From contig QMPZ01000013.1 in assembly GCA_003648815.1 (NCBI GenBank), positions 1-19,895 on the forward strand: DNA of 19,895 nt, given 5' to 3'. Shown here one piece after another: positions 8,064-13,042 of this stretch. The notes below the pieces were generated by a model. The model saw only the letters and a program-made list of their open reading frames with translations, was not told where the DNA came from and did not search any database. Source of the stretch: Candidatus Aerophobota bacterium (GTDB lineage Bacteria > Aerophobota > Aerophobia > Aerophobales > B47-G16). A program made the position numbers and the translations under genes. The first letter of the stretch is position 1. Every line of letters begins with the position of its first letter.

Positions 8064-8442
8064 GAAAAAGGGAAAGCAAGGGAAAAATAAAATGCCAGAA
8101 GAGGACGTAGAAAAGATAGCAAAAAAGCTACTTAAGTGGCATAAAGCTGAGATGGCCATTCTCTTTGTTCTCGTGGGTCTGGGAGCTGTCTTGATACTGG
8201 CCGGAATAGGCGTGTATTTTTATGTGGGCAAGCTGACCATGATACAGAAGCTCTTCACATCTTCCAGCAAAAACCTTATCATCTCCCAGGTAAAGATGCT
8301 GTATGATTTTTCCAGAGTCTTGGGAATTGTTTTTTCCTTAACCGGCCTTGCCGTGATAATCCTTTCCCTTGACAGAATATCCTTCATTAAAGGCATGCAC
8401 AAGATAGCCTCCTCCATCCACAGGAAGAACGGCCAAGTTTAA
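8050..8442 (+). CDS. Small membrane protein with two predicted helices, function unknown
   Basis: I do not recognise this 130-residue protein. A lysine-rich N-terminus (1-34) is followed by a hydrophobic segment at about 35-59 and a second at about 88-107, with a polar 28-residue stretch between them and a basic tail. Two membrane helices with both ends basic suggest cytoplasmic termini. AGGAAAGG lies before ATG 8050. A terminator at 8491 closes the unit, so it is likely the last gene of the yjbQ-cas6 stretch. Confidence 0.7.
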   Translation: MKESEKKGKQGKNKMPEEDVEKIAKKLLKWHKAEMAILFVLVGLGAVLILAGIGVYFYVGKLTMIQKLFTSSSKNLIISQVKMLYDFSRVLGIVFSLTGLAVIILSLDRISFIKGMHKIASSIHRKNGQV

Positions 8443-8490
8443 GAAAAACCGGTTAATATAGCAAAGTTTGCCACTAATCTATCAGTTTTT

Positions 8491-8514
8491 AAGTGGGAGG
8501 TAACCCGCTTTTTT
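8491..8514 (+). terminator. Intrinsic terminator before the feo operon
   Basis: AAGTGGG (8491-8497) pairs with CCCGCTT (8504-8510), one G-U pair included, around the loop AGGTAA. A T run directly follows to 8514. It separates the preceding gene group from the feo promoter. Confidence 0.75.
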
Positions 8515-8523
8515 GTTGGGAGC

Positions 8524-8551
8524 TTGACAAAATCCTGTTCTTTGTTAGAAT
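8524..8551 (+). promoter_or_regulatory. Sigma-70-type promoter of the feo operon
   Basis: A consensus -35 box TTGACA (8524-8529) and a -10 box TAGAAT (8546-8551) are separated by 16 bases. The predicted transcription start, near 8558, falls inside the DtxR-type palindrome at 8554-8569. Confidence 0.75.
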
Positions 8552-8553
8552 AA

Positions 8554-8569
8554 GTTAGGTTAGCCTAAC
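8554..8569 (+). promoter_or_regulatory. DtxR/IdeR-type metal-regulator operator
   Basis: GTTAGG and CCTAAC flank TTAG in a perfect interrupted palindrome. Positions 8555-8569 equal the first 15 bases of the known DtxR/IdeR consensus, TTAGGTTAGCCTAACCTAA. Bound repressor would cover the predicted start site of feoA. The DtxR-family gene at 10746, in the same operon, is the obvious binding protein (inference). Confidence 0.8.
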
Positions 8570-8581
8570 AAAGGAGACGAT

Positions 8582-8809
8582 ATGACCTTAGCGGATTTGC
8601 CAGTGGGGATGAGGGCACAGGTGGTAGGACTGATGGGTGGATTTGGGATGCAAAGGCACTTGATCTCCTTAGGCATCGTGCCAGGAAAGATCGTTCGTAA
8701 AATAGCCAGCCAGCCTATGGGAGGACCGATCATGGTTGAAGTGGGAGGAGTGCGCATAGCTCTTGGTCGAGGGATAGCAAGAAGGGTTATAGTCAGGGGG
8801 ATGCCGTGA
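8582..8809 (+). CDS. feoA: Ferrous iron transport protein FeoA
   Basis: FeoA is a small cytoplasmic SH3-like protein needed for FeoB-mediated Fe(II) uptake. The 75 residues contain the usual LPVGMRAQVVGLMGG opening, then HLISLGIVPG and the closing VEVGGVRIALGRGIARRV. AAGGAG (8571-8576) precedes ATG 8582. The TGA stop overlaps the ATG of the FeoB GTPase gene (TGATG), so the two are translationally coupled. It is the first gene of the iron-uptake operon behind the DtxR-type operator. Confidence 0.95.
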   Translation: MTLADLPVGMRAQVVGLMGGFGMQRHLISLGIVPGKIVRKIASQPMGGPIMVEVGGVRIALGRGIARRVIVRGMP

Positions 8810-9318
8810 TGAGGGTTGTTTTGATGGGAAATCCCAACGTGGGAAAGAGCGTTATCTTTAACCGTCTGACCGGGATCAAAGTTATCATCTCCAATTATCC
8901 AGGGACCACAGTGGAGTACCTGGAGGGAAGCATGCTTGTCGACGGTGAAAAGGTAAAAATAGTGGATGCTCCAGGAACTTATTCCCTTATACCCTCGGAC
9001 AAAGCAGAGGAGGCAGCGGTCAATCTTCTTTTAGGTGAAAGAACGGATTTAATCGTTAATGTAGTGGATGCCACCAATCTCGAGAGAAACCTTTATCTTA
9101 CCCTGCAGCTTAGAGAACTTCCCATTCCCATGGTGCTCGACTTAAATATGATTGACATGGCCCGTCGGCAGGGAATAACGATAAATTTTTCCTCTTTAAG
9201 GGAAGAGTTGAAAGTTCCTGTGGTCTGTAGCGTAGCGGTGAGCGGAGAAGGGGTCCAGAAGCTAAGGGAGACGATTGTAAAGTTACTGAAGGGAAAAAGC
9301 GATGGCGATAGGATTTGA
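8809..9318 (+). CDS. feoB: FeoB GTPase domain as a separate protein
   Basis: This 169-residue protein is only the N-terminal G domain of FeoB. G1 is GNPNVGKS (7-14), G2 the Thr in YPGTTVEY (around 34), G3 DAPG (53-56), G4 NMID (113-116) and the G5 region lies near SVAVSGEG (141-148). All switch elements are present, so GTP binding should work. The frame then stops at 9318, where the helical regulatory domain of ordinary FeoB would follow; that domain begins the next gene. AGGGGG precedes ATG 8809; a GTG at 8806 is an alternative. The genes overlap by 17 bases. It could be a true two-subunit FeoB or an indel in the A5 run at 9294-9298. Confidence 0.9.
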   Translation: MRVVLMGNPNVGKSVIFNRLTGIKVIISNYPGTTVEYLEGSMLVDGEKVKIVDAPGTYSLIPSDKAEEAAVNLLLGERTDLIVNVVDATNLERNLYLTLQLRELPIPMVLDLNMIDMARRQGITINFSSLREELKVPVVCSVAVSGEGVQKLRETIVKLLKGKSDGDRI

Positions 9319-10714
9319 ACCAAGGATAGAGAAGACCATTAAGGAAATTCAGGAAAAAACTGGCTTGCCAAGATGGCAGATAGTTCTGGCTTTGGAAGGA
9401 AGTAAGGATTTTAAGAGGCGAATACCTGAAAGAGTGTGGAAAGGGACGGTTAGAGAAGTAGAAGAGGACCATCAGGAGTCCATAGAACTGACCATGCTCA
9501 AAGCTCGTTTTGGCCAAGCTGGGGCTATTGCCAGTCGAGTGCAGAAAGTTCATCATCGACATCCTACTCTTCTGGAAAGATTGGGAGATGTTACCGTAAA
9601 GCCCATCGTTGGTCTGCCAATGGCGGCAATCATCCTTTTCGCCGTATTTAAGCTCTTTATCACCGCAGCCGGATTTATCACTGACGGAATAATGGTTCCC
9701 TTTTTTGAAGGCCCTTACGATAGCTTTATACGCCCTTTGGTGGAAAGAGTCTTTCCTTCGGGTTTTATGCATGATATGCTCCTTGGAGCTTCTGGAGCTG
9801 GATATTTGGAGTCCCTTGGCATCCTCACCACGGGAGTTTTTGTTCCCATTGGCGTCGTTCTTCCAGCAGTCCTGATCTTTTATGTCCTTCTCACCCTCCT
9901 GGAGGACATAGGGTATCTTCCGCGGCTCGCCGTCCTTGTGGACACCATATTTCACCGGATAGGCCTACATGGTTACTCCATCGTCCCGGTTATCCTCTCC
10001 TTTGGATGCAATGTTCCCGGGGTCATGGCGACGAGGATCCTAACTTCTGACAAGCAGAGGTTTATGATGCTTACCCTTTTGGGAATATCCATCCCCTGCA
10101 CAGCTCAGACGGCGGTGATCCTGGCGGTTATTGGTCCCTTTGGCTTGAGATGGGTCTTCTTAATATATTTTATCCTGATGAGCATATTTATCCTTATGGG
10201 AAGTATGCTTAATCGATTTCTAAAGGGAGAAACCCCTGAGATAGCCATAGAAATTCCTCCCTACAGGCTGCCTCGATTTTCTAACCTGTTGATGAAGACC
10301 TGGCTGAGAATCAGACAATTTTTACTGGATGCAGTTCCCTGGGTATTCGTGGGCATTGCACTCGTCAACGTCTTATACGCTCTGAACATAACTGGTTATC
10401 TGTCTCGGGCTTTAACTCCCGTGCTGGGAAGGTGGCTGGGGCTTCCCACGGAAGCCATTTATCCTCTCATAATAGGCTTTTTGAGAAAGGATGTGGCCAC
10501 GGGCATAATTACTCCGTTAATAGATAAAGGAATTATGAACCTTCCTCAGGCGGTAACCACGGTGACGATTTTGGCTATCTATTTTCCTTGTGCGGCTACC
10601 TTCGTCGTGTTCTTGAAGGAGCTGGGAATAAGGGACACCCTAAAAAGTACTCTTATTATGCTCGCCGTGGCCTTAGGGGTAGGGGGAATTTTGCATCTGT
10701 TGTTCAGTATTTAA
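9302..10714 (+). CDS. feoB: FeoB membrane permease part (helical linker, gate domains), separate gene
   Basis: This 470-residue protein is the rest of FeoB: the cytoplasmic helical domain (about 1-95, with EPRIEKTIKEIQ and HHRHPTLLERLG), then the membrane core. Conserved permease motifs are EDIGYLPR (201-208), FGCNVPGVMATR (234-245), SIPCTAQ (263-269), GFLRKDVATG (392-401) and YFPCAAT (427-433). These include the gate cysteines thought to line the Fe(II) path. It would form the inner-membrane ferrous iron channel together with the GTPase encoded just upstream. ATG 9302 has GAAGGGA eight bases before it, and the same frame is closed by a TGA at 9287-9289. The split falls exactly at a domain border. 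Confidence 0.92.
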   Translation: MAIGFEPRIEKTIKEIQEKTGLPRWQIVLALEGSKDFKRRIPERVWKGTVREVEEDHQESIELTMLKARFGQAGAIASRVQKVHHRHPTLLERLGDVTVKPIVGLPMAAIILFAVFKLFITAAGFITDGIMVPFFEGPYDSFIRPLVERVFPSGFMHDMLLGASGAGYLESLGILTTGVFVPIGVVLPAVLIFYVLLTLLEDIGYLPRLAVLVDTIFHRIGLHGYSIVPVILSFGCNVPGVMATRILTSDKQRFMMLTLLGISIPCTAQTAVILAVIGPFGLRWVFLIYFILMSIFILMGSMLNRFLKGETPEIAIEIPPYRLPRFSNLLMKTWLRIRQFLLDAVPWVFVGIALVNVLYALNITGYLSRALTPVLGRWLGLPTEAIYPLIIGFLRKDVATGIITPLIDKGIMNLPQAVTTVTILAIYFPCAATFVVFLKELGIRDTLKSTLIMLAVALGVGGILHLLFSI

Positions 10715-10745
10715 TTTCATGTAACGGACAGGGAGGTGAAGTTCA

Positions 10746-11144
10746 TTGACTCAGACGTTAACTCCGGCGATGGAGGATTATCTCGAGGTCATAGATAAGT
10801 TGAAAAAGGACAAACAGGTAGTCAGGGTGAAGAACATTGCTTGCGAGCTGAAAGTTAAGATGCCCAGCGTAAGTGAGGCTTTGAAGTCGCTGGCCAAGGA
10901 TGGATTCATAAGACATAGAAAATATGGAGATATAGAGTTAACTGATGAGGGAAGCAGGTTAGCTAAGGAAGTGCGATCTCGCCATCAGATTCTCTTTAAG
11001 TTCTTGCACGAGGTGCTGGGCATAGATGCCAAAACTGCTGATGAAGATGCCTGCAAGATGGAACACGTCATCAGCTTATCTACCCTTGAAAAGTTAAGGA
11101 GGTTTTTGGAGTTTATGGAGCTTTCCGGAGGAGAAACTGGCTAA
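10746..11144 (+). CDS. Short DtxR/MntR-family metal-dependent repressor
   Basis: The 132-residue protein has a winged helix (about 25-66, VKMPSVSEALKSLAKDGFI) and the dimerisation/metal domain, but not the C-terminal SH3-like domain of DtxR, giving it MntR-like size. Likely metal ligands are Asp11 and Glu14 (MEDYLE, as in MntR), His80, and the Cys103-x2-Glu106-His107 set (ACKMEHVIS, as in DtxR), so the site mixes features of Mn- and Fe-type members. The start is TTG 10746 with GGGAGGTGA upstream. As last gene of the feo operon it probably represses the operon, and itself, through the palindrome at 8554 (inference). Fe(II) is the likelier effector from context. Confidence 0.92.
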   Translation: MTQTLTPAMEDYLEVIDKLKKDKQVVRVKNIACELKVKMPSVSEALKSLAKDGFIRHRKYGDIELTDEGSRLAKEVRSRHQILFKFLHEVLGIDAKTADEDACKMEHVISLSTLEKLRRFLEFMELSGGETG

Positions 11145-11187
11145 TTTAAAACCTTAGCTAAAGCAGTGGTTTGATTGGTGAGGGGGG

Positions 11188-11215
11188 TTGACATTTCAAG
11201 ATCTTCAGTTATAAT
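11188..11215 (+). promoter_or_regulatory. Promoter of the Fur-family gene
   Basis: TTGACA (11188-11193) and TATAAT (11210-11215), both perfect consensus boxes, are 16 bases apart. The Fur box begins at the next base. Confidence 0.85.
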
Positions 11216-11234
11216 AATAATGAAAATCATTATC
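11216..11234 (+). promoter_or_regulatory. Fur box over the fur promoter
   Basis: AATAATGAAAATCATTATC matches the 19-bp Fur consensus GATAATGATAATCATTATC at 17 of 19 positions. ATAATGA and TCATTAT are perfect inverted arms. It abuts the -10 box and covers the likely start site, so autoregulation of the downstream Fur-family gene is probable. Confidence 0.85.
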
Positions 11235-11254
11235 AACTATCATAAGGAAATAAT

Positions 11255-11701
11255 ATGCGTGAAGCAGGTTGGTGTTATGGAAAACTTAGAAGAAAGGGCT
11301 TTAGGTTGACCTCTCCTCGGCAGGCCATCTTAGACGTCCTCGCTCAGAATCCCAGACACTTGAGCGCAGAGGAAGTATTTCTTTTGACCCATAAAAGTCA
11401 TCCTGGAATTGGTCTGGCTACGGTATATCGCACCTTGAACCTGTTAACCCAGGTGGGCATTATTCGTAAATTTGATTTCGGGGACGGGCGCAGTCGCTAT
11501 GAGTTAACCGCTGAAGAGGAAGAGGAACATCATCATCACCTGGTCTGTATTCGCTGTGGCAGGATAATTAACTATAGTGATTTTATGGAAAAAGAGAAAA
11601 AATTTATCAAGGACTTGGAAGCTGAGCTGTCCAAAAAGTATCAGTTTAAGATAAATTCTCATCAGATTTACTTTTACGGATTATGTAAGGAGTGTCAATA
11701 A
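11255..11701 (+). CDS. fur: Fur-family transcriptional regulator
   Basis: This is a 148-residue Fur/PerR/Zur-family protein. It has an N-terminal winged helix (about 15-85, with LTSPRQAIL and GLATVYRTLNLL), a His-rich hinge (four His at 92-95), and two structural zinc CxxC pairs, Cys98/Cys101 and Cys144/Cys147. ATG 11255 follows AAGGA. Fur senses Fe(II), PerR peroxide, Zur zinc; sequence alone does not fully separate them. The classical Fur boxes on both sides and the adjoining feo operon favour iron sensing. It probably controls itself and the small-protein cluster downstream. Confidence 0.93.
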   Translation: MREAGWCYGKLRRKGFRLTSPRQAILDVLAQNPRHLSAEEVFLLTHKSHPGIGLATVYRTLNLLTQVGIIRKFDFGDGRSRYELTAEEEEEHHHHLVCIRCGRIINYSDFMEKEKKFIKDLEAELSKKYQFKINSHQIYFYGLCKECQ

Positions 11702-11714
11702 TTTTTTGGAATGT

Positions 11715-11733
11715 ATTGATAATGATTATCAAT
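11715..11733 (+). promoter_or_regulatory. Perfect Fur-type palindrome upstream of the small aromatic protein genes
   Basis: ATTGATAAT and ATTATCAAT are perfect 9-base arms around a single G, containing the 6-1-6 Fur core GATAAT-G-ATTATC. It lies 23 bases before the ATG at 11756. I cannot assign convincing -35/-10 boxes here (TTGGAA at 11706 is a weak candidate), but the site places the downstream cluster under probable Fur control. Confidence 0.8.
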
Positions 11734-11755
11734 ACTAAATAGGAGGTGAGATAGG

Positions 11756-11911
11756 ATGCCAAGAGGTTTTGGCAGAGGATGGCGACGCTACTGGCGATGG
11801 ATATATCCACCCTTTTACGGATGGTGGCTGCCACGTTGGTGGATGGGTCCGTATGTCCCGTATTCGTATGTTCCGTATTGGAACCCATATATGCCATATT
11901 GGCCTTGGTAA
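11756..11911 (+). CDS. 51-residue Trp/Tyr/Pro-rich small protein
   Basis: The 51-codon ORF has AGGAGGTGA (11741-11749) just before its ATG. Its composition is extreme: 10 Trp, 9 Tyr and 10 Pro, with no Cys, His, Lys, Asp or Glu. It opens MPRGFGRGWRRYWRW and continues with PYxPY-type repeats to a terminal PYWPW. The basic Arg-rich front and aromatic tail resemble the N-terminal halves of its neighbours at 11942 and 12184, so it is probably a shortened DUF5320-like relative lacking the coiled coil. It is the first gene behind the Fur palindrome, so expression is likely iron-linked. Biochemical function unknown; no signal peptide or membrane helix is evident. Confidence 0.75.
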   Translation: MPRGFGRGWRRYWRWIYPPFYGWWLPRWWMGPYVPYSYVPYWNPYMPYWPW

Positions 11912-11941
11912 GAATCATTTAAGATGAAGGAGGTGAAAGAA

Positions 11942-12163
11942 ATGCCATTTGGATGGGGAGCTGCAGGATGGCTTTTCCCTTACTTTAACCCTTACTGGTA
12001 CTGGAGGCCATTCTGGTGGTATGGCTATCCGGGGTACGGTTATCCAGGATATGGCTATCCGATGAGCAAGGAGCAGGAAAAAGCAATGCTGCAGGAGGAG
12101 GCAAGGATACTTGAGGATCAGCTGGCACAGATTAGAAAAAGGTTGACAGAGCTTGAAAAATAA
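11942..12163 (+). CDS. DUF5320-like protein: aromatic head plus coiled-coil tail
   Basis: This 73-residue protein has two halves. Residues 1-39 are Trp/Tyr/Gly/Pro-rich with GYP repeats (YGYPGYGYPGYGYP). Residues 40-73 form a coiled coil beginning MSKEQEKAMLQ, with LEDQLAQIRKRL near the end. Closely similar tails end the proteins at 12555 and 13043, so these proteins may assemble with each other. ATG 11942 is chosen because AAGGAGGTGA (11927-11936) lies directly before it; the in-frame ATG at 11924 is upstream of that ribosome site. Such small proteins are commonly found beside NifX-like and MinD-ferredoxin genes in anaerobes, but their role is unknown. Confidence 0.82.
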   Translation: MPFGWGAAGWLFPYFNPYWYWRPFWWYGYPGYGYPGYGYPMSKEQEKAMLQEEARILEDQLAQIRKRLTELEK

Positions 12164-12167
12164 TAAT

Positions 12168-12178
12168 AAGGAGGTGAT
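12168..12178 (+). promoter_or_regulatory. Extended Shine-Dalgarno site
   Basis: AAGGAGGTGAT is a full 11-base complement to the usual bacterial 16S rRNA 3' end. It lies five bases before ATG 12184. Similar extended sites precede 11756, 11942 and 12555, suggesting strong translation of this small-protein set. Confidence 0.75.
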
Positions 12179-12183
12179 TAAAT

Positions 12184-12453
12184 ATGCCCAGAGGAGATGG
12201 AACCGGACCATTGGGATTGGGCCCGATGACCGGTAGAGCGGCCGGGTATTGTGCAGGATTTCCTGTTCCCGGATTTATGAATCCTATACCAGGAAGGTTG
12301 GGCCTCGGACTTGGTTGGGGGCGAGCTTTCTGGCCATATGCTTACTATGGCTGGCCAAGATTTCCTGCTCTTCCTTACGCTTATTCCTGGCCGCCTTACA
12401 GGTTCGGGATAGGTTTCTATCCTTATGGGTATCTGCCCAGGATATGGTGGTAA
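12184..12453 (+). CDS. DUF5320-type Gly/aromatic-rich small protein
   Basis: The 89-residue protein starts MPRGDGTGPLGLGPMTGRA, the recognisable opening of DUF5320-type proteins, followed by GYCAG with the only Cys (Cys23). The rest is rich in Gly, Pro, Tyr and Trp, ending in PRIWW, and lacks the coiled-coil tail found in its neighbours. It may therefore be a variant subunit without the assembly helix. Family members accompany NifX/ORP-like proteins and MinD-ferredoxin ATPases in anaerobes; no function has been shown that I know of. It follows 11942 by 20 bases and belongs to the same unit. Confidence 0.82.
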   Translation: MPRGDGTGPLGLGPMTGRAAGYCAGFPVPGFMNPIPGRLGLGLGWGRAFWPYAYYGWPRFPALPYAYSWPPYRFGIGFYPYGYLPRIWW

Positions 12454-12466
12454 GTTCTCATACAGA

Positions 12467-12495
12467 TTGACGAGAGGCTGACGAATAAATATAAT
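12467..12495 (+). promoter_or_regulatory. Predicted promoter inside the small-protein cluster
   Basis: TTGACG (12467-12472) and a perfect TATAAT (12490-12495) are exactly 17 bases apart, starting 14 bases after the stop of the 89-residue gene. The predicted start near 12502 falls within the 27-bp palindrome at 12497-12523, which could act on initiation. Confidence 0.65.
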
Positions 12496-12496
12496 A

Positions 12497-12523
12497 AAAC
12501 TCCGGGGAAATTCCCCGGAGTTT
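12497..12523 (+). terminator. 27-bp perfect palindrome at a promoter: terminator and/or operator
   Basis: AAACTCCGGGGAA (12497-12509) and TTCCCCGGAGTTT (12511-12523) are perfect 13-base arms around one A. As RNA it would form a stable GC-rich hairpin that could end the 11756-12453 transcript, but only three T's belong to its arm and an AAGAATTTT tract follows, so the U tail is weak. Because it starts two bases after a predicted -10 box, it may instead be a regulator binding site. Confidence 0.65.
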
Positions 12524-12554
12524 AAGAATTTTCCTGAAAGAGGGGGTGATAAAA

Positions 12555-12980
12555 GTGGGTGGATATGGTCATAGGAATATGTATTATCTTACAGGACTAC
12601 CTGGTTGGATGAGGTTTGGTTTTTCGCCCGGCTGGCTGGGAAGAAGCCCCACGGGCTTAGGTCCAGCGGCAAATTACCTTATGACCGGACAGTGGCCAAC
12701 TCCGCAGGCTCAGGCCTACTGGCAGGCTATGCAGTCAGGGCAGATGCCTTACCCGGCCTTCGGTGGCTTTGGGGCGATGCCTTACGCTTATCCAGGGTCA
12801 GGTAGCATGACAGGCTCCAGTTCTTTCCAATCAGCAGGACCTGCAATGGGGATGAGTCCTTTTGGACCTCAGATGAGTCGGGAGCAGGAACTCGATTTTT
12901 TGAGAAATCAGGCCAATGCCTTAAAAAACCAAATCGAGCAAATTAACTCCCGAATTAAAGAGTTAGAGGAATCAAAATAA
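12555..12980 (+). CDS. DUF5320-like protein with Gly/Ser/Pro-rich middle and coiled-coil tail
   Basis: This 141-residue protein opens with an aromatic/Gly head (GGYGHRNMYYLTGLPGWMRF), has a low-complexity Gly/Ser/Pro/Met middle (about 63-105), and ends in a coiled coil (about 107-141) starting MSREQELDFLRNQAN. That tail is nearly the same as in the NifX-like protein at 13043 (both have F-L-x-N-Q-A and QIN-x-RI-x-ELE). The start is GTG 12555, with AGGGGGTGAT (12541-12550) upstream; GTG 12546 lies inside that site. It has its own predicted promoter at 12467 and a strong terminator at 12984, so it can be expressed apart from its neighbours. Function unknown. Confidence 0.85.
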   Translation: MGGYGHRNMYYLTGLPGWMRFGFSPGWLGRSPTGLGPAANYLMTGQWPTPQAQAYWQAMQSGQMPYPAFGGFGAMPYAYPGSGSMTGSSSFQSAGPAMGMSPFGPQMSREQELDFLRNQANALKNQIEQINSRIKELEESK

Positions 12981-12983
12981 GAT

Positions 12984-13025
12984 AAAAGACAAGGGGCAAG
13001 GTTAGCCTACCCCTTGTCTTTTTTT
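12984..13025 (+). terminator. Strong intrinsic terminator with DtxR-box-like loop
   Basis: AAAAGACAAGGGG (12984-12996) pairs perfectly with CCCCTTGTCTTTT (13010-13022), and the T run continues to 13025. Only 17 bases separate it from ATG 13043, leaving no room for a promoter. Downstream genes therefore need read-through or a promoter inside the 12555 gene. The loop holds AGGTTAGCCT, equal to the core of the feo operator. Confidence 0.85.
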
Positions 13026-13042
13026 ATAAAAAGGGGGAAAAG

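Noticed and set aside
6894..8442. CRISPR array near the Cas6-type gene
   Set aside because: No direct repeats of 23-40 bases with regular spacers were seen here or elsewhere in the window.
9285..9320. Programmed -1 frameshift on the A5 run joining the FeoB halves
   Set aside because: A -1 slip leads to the wrong frame; the second half is in the +1 frame, so slippage on the A run cannot join them in the usual way.
9110..9955. 281-residue open frame on the - strand over the feoB genes
   Set aside because: It lies opposite strongly conserved FeoB motifs, has low-complexity, Ser/Lys-rich content without a recognisable domain, and no suitable ribosome site; it is a shadow frame.
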